From: Hanleya hanleyi
Taxonomy: Eukaryota > Mollusca > Polyplacophora > Lepidopleurida > Hanleyidae
DNA length: 64,000 bases
Assembly (NCBI GenBank): GCA_036873755.1
Contig: JAVTVY010051652.1
Coordinates: 213,757 to 277,756, forward strand
Direction of reading: 5' to 3'
Of this stretch, positions 34,686 to 45,579 are shown in pieces (position 1 is the stretch's first letter; each line of letters starts with the position of its first letter). Below the pieces are notes generated by a model. The model ran no database searches and was not told where the DNA came from. It worked only from the letters and a program-made list of their open reading frames with translations. Both the position numbers and the translations under genes were made by a program.

Positions 34686-35816
34686 AGTCCAATATAATCA
34701 ATTCAGCCAGAAATCATGAAAGTGATCGGAGTCTTATCAAATTGTACTGAACACAAGTCCGGCCAGTTTGTATTATTAGACTGGTTCACTGATTCACGCT
34801 TGACCAGTGCAAAACGTAGACCTACAACGCGTTTACACAAGTCAGTGGAATCTCAGTTGTACAAACCACTCTGCATTCGATCAGACCAACCATGCAGTTC
34901 GAACAAGCACCGCAGTACAGCTGGCACGATACGCGATGTTACGAACTCGTCAACTTGTTTAGAAACAGATGTAGTTGTAGCCCAGCGTTCACTTCTATAG
35001 GTCTCGTATAAGTTACCAGACATCCCCATGGAACAACGCAGACCTCCACAGCAAATCCAGTCTGCAAACACTACAGTTTAAGCAAAATAACGCATTTAAT
35101 ATAGTTACCGATTATACAATTCGATGCACATTAATAATAGACGGTACAACTCGATACACATTAACACACCCGGGATATTCTCCCAAATATTCCACATCTG
35201 ACCACAATATTAAATATATACATACATATCAATACATCTAACAATAGACACATTACCTCCAGAACAGTCATTAAATTACACAGAATATAATTCTAGTAAT
35301 TTAGAAATCCACAGTCCAGTACGCTCGTACTGTATACTTGGTCTCTCCGACCCCAGTCCGACTCCTCCAAGAGTTTGGCAAATCTACCACCAATCCGTAC
35401 AAAAGCATGGCTATATATATAACCCAACCGGTCATGCAGTAACGAATATCAAATTTACATCACTAAACATGAACTCCAAACAGCAATTTGCACTAAATCT
35501 TAATATAAGGCGAAAACAAATGTACAAGAGCATACTCGGCGATTTCTTGCCGCTAAATCACTGTACAAAAAGTTACATACCTCGTCTTATAAGATGACAC
35601 GAAACATACCCGGTCATATAACATGACGTTAAATACAACATGCCAGGATACCTAATCCCGAACCACACACGTATTCGTTTCGTGATATATGCAGGTCCAG
35701 GCAGTCTACGAACACTGCTGCCAAATCACCATGCAAAAAGTTACATACCTAGTCTTATAAGATGACATGAAACATATCCGGTCGTATAACATGACGTGAA
35801 ATACAACCTAGATCAT
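34686..35816 (-). mobile_element. Gypsy 3' LTR, truncated
   Basis: Direct repeat of 38,093-39,225, with roughly a dozen differences by eye over 1.13 kb, so the element is young. It lies downstream of pol in the minus orientation and is preceded by the polypurine tract. The distal 250 bases of the LTR (present at 37,842-38,092 in the other copy) are missing, and host R2 repeat abuts at 34,686. The short open frames inside both LTRs are copies of each other and carry no domain. Confidence 0.8.
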
Positions 35817-35830
35817 CCCCCATCCGAGAA
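35817..35830 (-). promoter_or_regulatory. Polypurine tract
   Basis: Minus strand reads CGGATGGGGG immediately before the ATGATCTAGGTTG LTR start. This is the expected position and composition of the primer for plus-strand DNA synthesis in an LTR retrotransposon. Confidence 0.6.
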
Positions 35831-35903
35831 TAAACTATTCAAAAATAGCTTATCTTAAATCGTATATGTATTGAGCTATCGTCACCACGTGTATACTACG
35901 TGT

Positions 35904-37091
35904 TTACAGTAGTCGGCTGAGAACATCCGCACCTAAGTTGTCCTCACCCTTGATCGATTCCACCAGAAATTTGTAAGGTTGGAGAGCAAGTGCCCATCTC
36001 ATAATTCTTTGGTTATTATGTTTGGCACTGTCTAAATAGACTAGGGATCGATGGTCCGTTTGTAGGGTGAACTCATTGCCATACAAGTAAACTTGAAACT
36101 TTGACATGGCCCAAACAATCGCCATACACTCCCGTTCAACTACGGAATACTGTCGCTCGCGATCTAAAAGTTTTTTGCTTGCGTACGCAACAGGAAAATA
36201 TTTTCCGTCATATACTTGCATGAGCACGGCCCCTAGTCCGTAATCAGAAGCATCGGTTCGAACTATAAACCTACGTTTTAAATCAGGTAGTTTCAAAATT
36301 GGTCCATGGCATAGTTCATCTCTTAACTGCTCAAAAGCAACGGTATGATCAGCAGTCCACGGTAGTTTGTTTGGAACTCCCTTCTTTGTAAGGTCAGTTA
36401 ACACAAGTGCTTTATCAGAGAAGCTTGGGATAAACTGGCGATAATAGCCTATCAGACCCATAAGGGAACGTAATTGTTTCTTTGTTTTAGGAAGAGTTGC
36501 TTCCCTTATTTTCACAATTTTGTCTTCCTGTGTTAGAAGGTTGCCATCTTGAACTTTATACCCTAGAAAATCTGTGTCAAAATATCCCAAGAAACATTTA
36601 CTTGGCTTTAGAGTTATCCCTGCCTCGCGGAAACGCAGCAAGGTTTGGCGCAGCATTACGAGATGACTTTCCCAATCTTTTGTATGTCCTAAAACATCGT
36701 CAACAAAATTGTCCACGTCTTTAAGTCCTTTCAGTAAGATTCTCATCATTTTGCTGTAGGTCGCCCCAGAATTTACCAGACCAAAGGGCATCCGACAGTA
36801 TTCATAATGTCCAAACGGGGTACTAAATCCCGTAACTTTCTTTGAACATTCCGCCATTGGTATTTGCCAATACCCTTTGCAGCAGTCAAGTTTAGTGAAA
36901 TAGCGATCTTCAGATAGCTTAGCAAAAATTGAATCAATATCTGGAAGAGATTCGCAGTCAACAACAGTTACCCTGTTTACCTTTCTCATGTCTGCGCATG
37001 GGCGGACGCCGCCACCTTTCTTGTTTATCAACACCACAGGACTGCAATATGGGGATTCTGATGGCTCGATTATCGCCAGTTTATCCCAAGC
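35904..37091 (-). pseudogene. Ty3/gypsy pol fragment: RT and RNase H
   Basis: An uninterrupted minus-strand frame. It opens with IIEPSESPYCSPVVLINKKG, the N-terminal RT signature of Ty3/gypsy elements. It then has RPCADMRKVN, FTKLDCCKGYWQIP (first catalytic Asp), MPFGLVNSGATY and NFVDDVL (the [YF]xDD box, here FVDD), then FLGY..QDG and LMGLIGYYRQFIPSFS. The RNase H domain has RTDASDYGLGAVLMQ (Asp), VERECMAIVWA (Glu), LQTDHRSLVYL (Asp) and ends GEDNLGADVLSRLL. Catalytic residues of both domains are present. A stop follows with no integrase. Upstream the frame closes at TGA (37,094), where the sequence runs into a hairpin; protease and gag are absent. It could have been active before rearrangement; as it stands it is an internal fragment. 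Confidence 0.9.
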
Positions 37092-37190
37092 TCAATCATA
37101 ACATCATCTAGTCCATTTTTGGCATATTTGCTCCGTTTTGAACGGTATGCAATAAGCCAAAAATGGACTAGATGATGTTATGATTGAGCT
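37089..37190. repeat. 35-base-arm hairpin at rearrangement junction
   Basis: Perfect inverted repeat: the arms contain CCAAAAATGGACTAGATGAT and TGTTATGATTGAGCT, separated by a 32-base spacer (TTATTGCATACCG...). One arm runs into the pol frame, the other into the inverted LTR piece. The last 15 bases of each arm equal the LTR terminus TGTTATGATTGAGCT. Confidence 0.85.
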
Positions 37191-37830
37191 AGGTTGTATT
37201 TCACGTCATGTTATACGACCGGATATGTTTCATGTCATCTTATAAGACTAGGTATGTAACTTTTTGCATGGTGATTTGGCAGCACTGTTCGTAGACTGCC
37301 TGGACCTGCATATATCACGAAACGAATACGTGTGTGGTTCGGGATTAGGTATCCTGGCATGTTGTATTTAACGTCATGTTATACGACCGGGTATGTTTCG
37401 TGTCATCTTATAAGACGAGGTATGTAACTTTTTGTATAGTGATTTAGCGGCAAGAAATCGCCGAGTATGCTCTTGTACATTTGTTTTCGCCTTATATTAA
37501 GATTTAGTGCAAATTGCTGTTTGGAGTTCATGTTTAGTGATGTAAATTTGATATTCGTTACTGCATGACCGGTTGGGTTATATATATAGCCATGCTTTTG
37601 TACGGATCTGTGGTAGATTTACCAAACTCTTGGAGGAGTCGGACTGGGGTCGGAGAGACCAAGTATACAGTACGAGCGTACTGGACGGTGGATTTCTAAA
37701 TTACTAGAATTATATTCTGTGTAATTTAATGACTGTTCTGGAGGTAATGTGCCTATTGTTAGATGTATTGATATGTATGTATATATTTAATATTGTGGTC
37801 AGATGTGGAATATTTGGGAGAATATCCCGG
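37176..37830 (+). mobile_element. Inverted LTR segment inside the gypsy element
   Basis: About 650 bases matching the first half of the LTR, but in the opposite orientation to both flanking LTRs: it begins TGTTATGATTGAGCTAGGTT and ends GGGAGAATATCCCGG, directly against the primer-binding site. It occupies the place where leader, gag and the start of pol should be. Similarity to the flanking LTRs is almost complete, so the rearrangement is about as recent as the insertion. Confidence 0.8.
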
Positions 37831-37841
37831 ACGAGCCCCCA
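37824..37841 (-). promoter_or_regulatory. tRNA-Pro-type primer-binding site
   Basis: Minus strand TGGGGGCTCGTCCGGGAT, directly abutting the LTR end CCTAACA. The 18 bases equal the tRNA-Pro primer-binding site known from murine-leukemia-type retroviruses and some gypsy elements. This fixes the 5' LTR boundary and the direction of the element. Confidence 0.85.
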
Positions 37842-39232
37842 TGTTAGGATTGACCTATTTACTGAACAAAACCCAAATTGCAAATAAAATAATTTATTAC
37901 AGGAATAAACCAGAACCCATTCACACACCATACACACCACACCCAATATACACACAATTTACAAATAAGACCATCAATTCACAAATCCGAATAATACCGG
38001 GAATAGTATTATATGAATCATAGAATAATTTATTTGATTACAATTAATCAAATAATAACAATACCGACCCAAATCAGTCTGTAATTAATTCAAGTCCAAT
38101 ATAATCAATTCAGCCAGAAATCATGAAAGTGATCGGAGTCTTATCAAATTGTACTGAACACAAGTCCGGCCAGTTTGTATTATTAGACTGGTTCACTGAT
38201 TCACGCTTGACCAGTGCAAAACGTAGACCAACAACGCGTTTACACAAGTCAGTGGAATCTCAGTTGTACAAACCACTCTGCATTCGATCAGACCAACCAT
38301 GCAGTTCGAACAAGCACCGCAGTACAGCTGGCACGATACGCGATGTTACGAACTCGTCAACTTGTTTAGAAACAGATGTAGTTGTAGCCCAGCGTTCACT
38401 TCTATAGGTCTCGTATAAGTTACCAGACATCCCCATGGAACAACGCAGACCTCCAACAGCAAATCCAGTCCGCAAACACTACAGTTTAAGCAAAATAACG
38501 CATTTAATATAGTTACCGATTATACAATTCGATGCACATTAATAATAGACGGTACAACTCGATACACATTAACACACCCGGGATATTCTCCCAAATATTC
38601 CACATCTGACCACAATATTAAATATATACATACATATCAATACATCTAACAATAGGCACATTACCTCCAGAACAGTCATTAAATTACACAGAATATAATT
38701 CTAGTAATTTAGAAATCCACCGTCCAGTACGCTCGTACTGTATACTTGGTCTCTCCGACCCCAGTCCGACTCCTCCAAGAGTTTGGCAAATCTACCACCA
38801 ATCCGTACAAAAGCATGGCTATATATATAACCCAACCGGTCATGCAGTAACGAATATCAAATTTACATCACTAAACATGAACTCCAAACAGCAATTTGCA
38901 CTAAATCTTAATATAAGGCGAAAACAAATGTACAAGAGCATACTCGGGGATTTCTTGCCGCTAAATCACTATACAAAAAGTTACATACCTCGTCTTATAA
39001 GATGACACGAAACATACCCGGTCGTATAACATGACGTTAAATACAACATGCCAGGATACCTAATCCCGAACCACACACGTATTCGTTTCGTGATATATGC
39101 AGGTCCAGGCAGTCTACGAACAGTGCTGCCAAATCACCATGCAAAAAGTTACACACCTAGTCTTATAAGATGACATGATACATATCCGGTCGTATAACAT
39201 GACGTGAAATACAACCTAGCTCAATCATAACA
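37842..39232 (-). mobile_element. Gypsy 5' LTR
   Basis: About 1.39 kb, starting (minus strand) TGTTATGATTGAGCTAGG and ending CCTAACA, with the short inverted terminal repeat TGTTA...TAACA typical of LTRs. Near its 3' end AATAAATTATTTTATTTGC could serve as a polyadenylation signal. The first 1.13 kb recurs as the truncated 3' LTR. Outer flank is unrelated to the flank at 34,686, so no target duplication can be read. Confidence 0.8.
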
Positions 39233-39775
39233 ACTATAAATATTATAAGTTGGCGGATATAGATGTATTTCTTAGCCGCTTGTATACCAGTATTTCTGCA
39301 TTGAAGCTAATGAGTCTGTTTCACTGTATAATATACTATAACGTATAACTTCTTTGATAGGCATTTGGAAGTCGGCGTATATAACACCAGGCTATTTTAT
39401 GGATAACAACTTCTTTATTGCTGTGGAGCTGACATTTCCAATGATACTTTCAACTGTTTCAATGCTAATGAACAACAGGGGAGGATATTTACAAATTAAT
39501 AACAAGCATAATAGATGACAACAATCATATGGCAATAGTTGCTTCATGAGTGCGAAATGTCAGGTACAAGTAAGGATAATCAAAACAGTGAGTAGGCCTA
39601 TTGTAATCTACTAACCCTCTGGACTGGATATAGACAATATCTGATTACAGATTACATATAAAGTAGCTGCATGGATAAAATTGACTAATGATACCAATAG
39701 AATGTGAGAAATACATAAATAATCAGTTGATAAACATATTTTTAAGTGAATGCGAGAAACCTGTAAGGGATAAAT
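39233..39775. other. No gene seen
   Basis: Anonymous AT-rich sequence between the gypsy LTR and the Penelope-like element; it may include the untranslated end of the latter. Confidence 0.35.
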
Positions 39776-39779
39776 GAAA

Positions 39780-40830
39780 TATTAAAATATTAGCGGTCAC
39801 GGTGGTAATCACTATCTAAGCTGATAAGGCTGTCAGAGGCACTCGGAACAAAATAACCACTGTCTTGGTTGATTGTGGGCTTGTGTCTGTTAGTGTGAAT
39901 AGCTTCCTGTAGCTTTCTCCTTTTTGTCAGATTGGCGAACAGAAATTTTGTGAATGTTTTCCCAATTTATTTGGTGTCCTGGATGATCCTTCAAGTGGTC
40001 AGAGATGGTTTATTATCCGTCTGCATTTTCCGAAGGAGGCATTGTGCTCCTTGATTTCGACGTTGACCTGTCGCATGGTTTATCCTATGTAAATTTCCTG
40101 GGAGGAACATTCAACTTTGTAGATAGTTCCCTTAGTTGGTGGAAGTCGTTCTGTAGCGTTAAGATGGTTTATAAGGGGTCTGCTGCTGGTGAAGACTGCA
40201 TCGATGCTGGCTTGTTATATGAGAAGTCGTCTAATGTGGTGACTCGTTTGGTCTATGTATGGAATGACGATGAATTACAGGACTGATGTCTCGTAAAATT
40301 CGATTTGGTTGTTGGGGTTGCTGTGTCTTGCTCGTTCAGTATGTCGGCAACTCTTCCCACTTCCCTTTGGCTCGTTCAGTATGTCGGCACCTCTTCCCAC
40401 TTCCCTTATATGTGTTGTAATTGTTAATAAGTCTGCCCACCTTGGCTTTCGAATATTGTGAAAACTGTTTTTATGTGGCTTATTTCACTGAGCAGGCTTT
40501 CTGGCGAACATTTGGATCGTCTGGTTAAGGTAGATATGATGCTGACCTTAACTTGACTTGTGGGATTTGATTGGTAATGTATATATTGGTCGGTGTGGGT
40601 GGATTTCCTATAAATACTGGTTTTCGTGGTTTGGTTTTGCCTATGGACTAGGACGTCTAGGAATGGGAGTTTGCTATCGGTTCTGTCTCCATGGTAAATT
40701 TCATTTTGGGATTCTGAGCATTCAGGTTGTCGAGGAGGATGGTGGGGTCATCAAATGTCAGCTCTACAGCAATGAAGAATTTGTAATCCATAGAATAGCA
40801 TTGTGTTATACTCTAATGTGTTTTATAGCT
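39780..40830 (-). pseudogene. Penelope-like element relic with GIY-YIG trace
   Basis: Reading the minus strand, near 40,700-40,660 the frame gives FTMETE and then an FLDVLVHR-like block. It continues with PVFIGNPP in the place of TSIYRKPTHTD, and IPQVK near 40,550. These are family motifs downstream of the RT palm in Penelope-like elements. Farther on (40,145-40,090) GTIYKVECSSQEIYIG fits the GIY-YIG endonuclease core (GxIY...YIG), followed by an R...IKEH block. Many frameshifts and stops. The plus-strand frames here (40,005-40,286 and 40,558-40,878) are antisense shadows. A 43-base tandem duplication (CTCGTTCAGTATGTCGGCA..., 40,330-40,410) lies inside. Confidence 0.65.
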
Positions 40831-40844
40831 ATATGTAGTGGACA

Positions 40845-43078
40845 GTGCATCCCTTCCTATCTAGTCCATTCAAGTTGATATCACGAAGATTAGATTTGTT
40901 GTATATTGCTAGATATTTTAAAGCTGTTAACAGTCCAGACAGTAAGTTTTTCATACCCGACCAAGATGAACAGTTTATCTTTGACAGATATATTAAAGGA
41001 GAGGCACAAGTGATGTTCAGCGAGTTGGACGATAAAATTAATGTTGAAGATATCAATCATGCGGTGGACCAAATAAAACAGAATAATTTAGGTGATCCAG
41101 ACTGTATATTAAACGAATTTCTGATTTATGGGATAGATGTATTAAAACCGACAATATTGACATTATTTAACGTAATATTGGAGAAAGGGCATTTCCCTGC
41201 AGCATGGTCCGAGGGTTACATAATTCCATTACATAAAAAGGGTAATTTTGATGATGTTAATAACTATAGAGGTATAACTTTATTGTGCAGTTTAGGGAAA
41301 TTATTTACTAGAATATTAAATAACCGATTAAGGGAATGGGCCGAGAAATACTCTGTATACATTGAGGCCCAGGCAGGTTTTCGTCAGGGCATGGGTACAG
41401 TCGATAATCAGTTTGTTCTACATGGTCTTATCATTCATTTCGTAAACACAGGCCAGAAGTTATTTTGTACTTTTGTAGATTTTACTAAGGCTTTCGATTA
41501 TGTTGTCAGAGACTTGCTTTGGCTGAAATTATTAAAACTGGGAGTTCGTGGCAGATTATTAAATGTACTTATGTCAATGTACAAGTCTGTTAAGTCGAGA
41601 GTTAGATCTGGAAATTTCATCAGTGAAGAGTTTACATGCTTTACAGGAGTACGACAAGGCGAATGTCTGTCGCCATTTTTATTCTCTATGTATGTTAATG
41701 ACCTTGAAGATGAGTTTAACCCCAAAAAGAGGGGCTGAAGGTTTAGACACAGTTATGCCACAGTTATTTTTACTATTGTATGCTGACGATATAATTGTTT
41801 TTGCTAAATCAGCTGAAGGCTTACAAAATGGGTTGAATATTTTACACGATTATTGCCTTAAATTGAAATTGATCGTGAATATACAAAAATGTGATGATAT
41901 TCAGAAAAGGCGGTAGGTTGCCAAACGGCATTAACTTTTTATATGATAATCAATGTTTAGAAATAGTTAGCAGTTTTTCATACCTAGGTATCGTTTTTAC
42001 GACCGGTGGCTCTTTTATGAACGCCCAAAATACATTAGCAGGTCAAGCATTAAAGGCGATATTCAGCCTCAATAGACTAGTTTATAAATTTACCGAGATT
42101 TCTCCAAGACACTCGTTGGAATTATTTGATAAATTAATATTGCCACTACTGAACTATGGTGCGGAAGTGTGAGGATTCTCTATTGCTATGGCTATAGAAC
42201 GTATGCATTTGCATTACTGTAAAAATGTCTTGGATGTGCGATTACGTACACAAAATGACTTTATTTATGGGGAACTAGGTCGTACAACGGTGTTAATGAG
42301 ACGGTTGTATAACATTGCTAAACTTTGGTTGAAATTTTATCTATGGACGATAAGAAGATTGTAATACAGGTTTATGATATACTATTAAATGATCTGAAAT
42401 TTCATCCTAACAAATTTCGTGGGCCAGTCTATTACGCGATCTTTTGGGTCACTTGGGTTTGTATTATGCCTGGCATACCCAGCAAGTGGGTGAGACAAAG
42501 GTTAAATGACCGTTTTGTTTAAGAATGGCGTGCACGACTTGTTTTGTCCACTAGAGCAACATTTTATATTCGAATTAGTAGTTTTTGTTTTCAACCATAT
42601 TTGTACGTTATCTCAGTCAAATCTCATAGAATGGCACTGACAGGATTTCGAACCTCCTCCCACCATCTTCAAATCGAAGGTGGCACAAGCCAATAAAAAC
42701 AAAAATTGAGGATCGGAAATGTCCTAATTGTGATTTGATTGAAGACGAATTCCATTTTGTATTAGTATGTCCATTTTACACCGACTTAAGGGTAAAATAC
42801 ATTTGAAGGTATTATTGGCAATATCCAAATAATGAAAAAATGGTACAATTAATATCTAATGACACATAATGATATATAAGTTGTAAAAAACCTGTCTTCC
42901 TTCTTTTCGAAATCATTTAAATTACGCTCAGAAATTACTAATGATTAATTTATTGCATGTGTATAGTAAGGCGTTTTGCCAACTGTTTGCTGCTCCGCCA
43001 AAGATGTATATTTTCTGTAATGGGTTCATGGGCCGGATGGCTTAATGCAACAATAAAGATATACACATATATATAATT
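40845..43078 (+). pseudogene. LINE family 2, RT-bearing copy
   Basis: RT of a non-LTR retrotransposon. Seen in the first frame (to 41,738): FPAAWSEGYIIPLHKKG, NYRGITLLCSLGKLFTRIL, QAGFRQGMGTVDNQF, CTFVDFTKAFDYV (first Asp) and GVRQGECLSPFLFSMYVNDL. A frameshift near 41,735 leads to LLLYADDIIVFA with YADD intact. Another at about 41,890 leads to SSFSYLGIVFTTGGSF and LLNYGAEV before a stop at 42,173. Beyond, the C-terminal part (YGELGRTTVLMRRLY, RQRLNDRFV, CPNCDLIEDEFHFVLVCPFY) matches the intact frame at 8,516-9,232. The 3' end GGTTCATGGGCCGGATGG, CAATAAAGATATAC(AT)n closes it at about 43,078. No endonuclease domain is visible, so the copy is 5' truncated, near the Penelope-like relic at 40,830. 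At least two frameshifts; inactive. Confidence 0.85.
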
Positions 43079-43079
43079 T

Positions 43080-43640
43080 ATTTTGATCTGTGCTATTGAG
43101 AGGGAAGTTAACAGGCGCGTTCATCATAACATCGTATAAAAGAGAGTGAGTAAAGCAAACAAATCGAGTTTTTATACGATCTCCTCTCACAGTCTGTGGA
43201 AACAGACAGATAGTTTATTTATCTTCATTGGCGAGTATATTTCCTTCATAAATGGTCGAGATCTCATGATAGTATAACATTGCACCATTTATAACCCTGT
43301 CGAATCACTCCCCGTGGTGATATTTTATTGCGACGAAAGGAAATCTGCGCAGTTTGCGAAAGACGATGTCTGCTCTTTGTACGTGTTTTGTCGTATCGAG
43401 AATTTAACTTTCAATTGTATTGTTACTGTCCGTATCAGATAGAAGGTATACTGCGTTCCATGAGCTCCAGTTCAACATCACAGAAAATGTTTCAATGTTG
43501 TCATTGTCGAATGATGCATTTATCACAGATGTTCATATTTAAGCAAGTATTTACCAGCAGAAAATACCACGTGTATTAAGTTGCTTGGATAGATTCTTTT
43601 TCAACAATTTCGTAATTTGAGATTACATGCCCATTGTTTG
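43080..43640. other. No gene seen
   Basis: Anonymous. The 83-codon frame at 43,328 has Cys pairs (CAVCERRC, CHCRMMH) but no regular zinc-binding spacing; not called. Confidence 0.3.
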
Positions 43641-43644
43641 AACT

Positions 43645-43805
43645 GGTATTATGAATTTAGAAGGTATGGCTTGGTTATGGATTTAGAATGTATTGATTGG
43701 TTATGGATTTAGAAGATATTGCTTGGTTATGGATTTAGAAGGTATTGCTTGGTTATGGATTTAGAAGGTATTGCTTGGTTATGGATTTAGAAGGTATTGC
43801 TTGGT
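43645..43805 (+). repeat. 26-bp tandem repeat, about 6 copies
   Basis: Unit TTATGGATTTAGAAGGTATT+GCTTGG, first copies diverged (ATGGCTTGG, ATTGATTGG), last ones identical. A minisatellite. Confidence 0.9.
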
Positions 43806-44980
43806 GTGTAAGAGTACAATGGACATGTTGGTTAGTGATACAGGATTGATAAACGTAACTGCTGGTAGTTATACTGATGTGGAAGGACGTGGACTAGATT
43901 CCTGACGGACATGTATCGACGAGAGATTGTATTGACTGAACCCTTATCGCTTTTCGGTCCTTGGGAGGGATTTTGTATTCAACATGCCCAAGATGTAATC
44001 ATAGCGTCGCGGATCCAAGCTTGATAAAAAAAACATGCTAACTTTTGGAATCTCAGAAATTCATTGTCTTGAATTCGACTAGTTAGTGATAGAATTTTAA
44101 TACAGGTAATGTACATCCGACACAAACGAAAATTTGCGGGATTCAGCTGCAATAAAAGCGCGGCTGAGATACTAAGACTACGTTCGTGAATCCACGGTAG
44201 TCTCGAGTCTGAATGTTAGGTGCCGATCGAGAGATGCTTCCGTGTATAGTCATATGGTTGCTTTTTAGTCCAATTCATGCGAAATTTAGGATGTTGTAAC
44301 TAGGCAAACCAAAAGTCGAATTGCTCAGATGAATAATCGTTACCCGAAATTGGCCCAACGAGTGGTACTGAATACTGATGAATATTGAAGGAACCACCAT
44401 TGATGATAGCTTAATTGATTATAAGTGATCCTGACCCAAGAATAATCTGTTTGTGAAAACCACGAAGACCTAATTATTCGACCTCATTCGGCGAATTGGA
44501 AACGACATCGTCTTGATCTTCTGTACAACATTCAGATCGACGTACGAGGTCAATCCATTTAAACATTTCCCTCAACCACGCAACATGATCTAGAAAGCTA
44601 TATATCCCCCAAACAATAGACAGCAAGGTTTTGGGGGTTCCGGTGTTTGGAGAGAAAATGACTGCTATGTTTGTAGCTTCGAGTGTTTTACGGGATCATT
44701 AATTGAAACAGATGCACTTCCTCACATGGGATTCTGTAAACTGATTGCAATAGCGCTATAACCAGAATCTACTAAACCAATTTATCATTAGGTTACAGTT
44801 AACACATAATAGCTAAACAAAGTCGGCATATCTCCAGATGTTATCCTTAACCTGGGTGACAAACTCTTTTCTTTACTATGTAATACTTCAACAGATCTTG
44901 ACAAACCTCATTGTTTGTCATATTCCCATCTCTCTCAACAGTAATACATATATATGCCCCTGCAAGTCTCTCGTCCCTGG
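43806..44980. other. No gene seen; F-family trace
   Basis: Anonymous except for AATAAAAGCGCGGCTGAGAT at 44,151, an antisense family-F core end that resembles 32,110. No recognisable coding. Confidence 0.4.
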
Positions 44981-44984
44981 AAAC

Positions 44985-45205
44985 GACGAGAGGCGGAAAA
45001 TCAATTTTGAAGGACCATTAGAAAGCTTTTCGCAAGAGCGATGGGGGACTTGGTTATGTGTTTCACTGGTCATGCTTCTGAGATTACCAATCACGGATTC
45101 CCAAGGACGCCTTTTATTTGTGAAAGCAAAATTCCATCACTATATTATCAGGAATTCTGCTAAGTGGCTCACAAGCAATAATACTCACTCCGGAACCTGT
45201 CACTA
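44985..45205 (+). repeat. Dispersed repeat S5, copy 3
   Basis: Shares GCGGAAAATCAAT-like, AGGACGCCTTTTATTTGTGA, AAAATTCCATCACTATAT and CAAGCAATAATACTCACTCC with 18,900-19,145 and 23,680-23,890. The 124-codon frame across it is not conserved in the other copies. Confidence 0.5.
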
Positions 45206-45419
45206 CATGTGACTTCGATGGATAACTGTACTACCGCTATGTTCCTCTAATTACCTGGGTATGCAAAAGGACTAATAACAGTCCATATGGGTATCAAACA
45301 GCGTTTATGGTCTTTGTGAGAAATGATGTACCAGTAAAATATTATCTAAGGTGAAATAAAACTTTCAACAAATAGCTCAAAAATATGTTTTGTATTAGGC
45401 TTATCGTGTCAATGTACTA

Positions 45420-45575
45420 TTACAAGCGTCTAGTTCGTCATTCGTAATTCAGCCGTCGTCCATTAAAGAATATCGGCGTCCATAATCCAAAGACATGTTC
45501 CATATAACAGTATTAGCACCAAATTCAAAAAGACAATCATAGTATACATAAACATAGGCTAGTTTCCTGCAAGAG
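45420..45575 (+). repeat. Dispersed repeat, S2-S3 copy
   Basis: TTACAAGCGTCTAGTTCGTC, ATTCAGCCGTCGTCCATTAA, ATCATAGTATACATAAACAT and GGCTAGTTTCCTGCAAGAGA. Close to 22,850-23,010. Confidence 0.6.
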
Positions 45576-45579
45576 ACCA

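Larger units (their letters stand above)
30100..34690 (+). repeat. Cluster of duplicated repeat blocks
   Basis: Two block types recur. R1 (about 30,600-30,960, 31,540-31,770 and 33,220-33,745) shares CGATTATCTCTTAAACCTGG-like, TTAACAATGCAGGTGG, AATGACAACACAACCG, a CG.AATCATATC block, GGCTAAAGTAGTA.ACTTCAG and AGTGGCAAGCACTG. R2 (31,790-32,480, 32,620-32,870 and 34,440-34,690) shares GAGGAAGCAATTATTTGGGA, GTCCTTG.GCTAT, CCACCAATCAG, CTCCGAGAGGCAAT, TTGGTTCGAC and GATTC.TGTCGAC. No reading frame is preserved among copies. The last R2 unit is cut by the gypsy LTR at 34,686. Confidence 0.6.

Noticed and set aside
34716..35000. 94-codon frame inside the gypsy LTR, identical at 38,123-38,407
   Set aside because: Identity reflects LTR duplication. 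The frame is antisense to the element and shows no domain.
35904..37091. A functional retroviral or gypsy polyprotein
   Set aside because: RT and RNase H residues are intact but protease, gag and integrase are missing and the 5' side is rearranged.
37089..37190. Hairpin arm read as continuing pol coding sequence
   Set aside because: An in-frame TGA separates it from the IIEPSESPY frame, and the same bases form the LTR terminus; a coding reading in another frame is probably chance.
40005..40878. Plus-strand frames of 93 and 106 codons
   Set aside because: Antisense to the Penelope-like relic, whose RT and GIY-YIG motifs are on the minus strand.
44838..45212. 124-codon plus-strand frame
   Set aside because: Overlaps repeat S5 and is not open in the other S5 copies.
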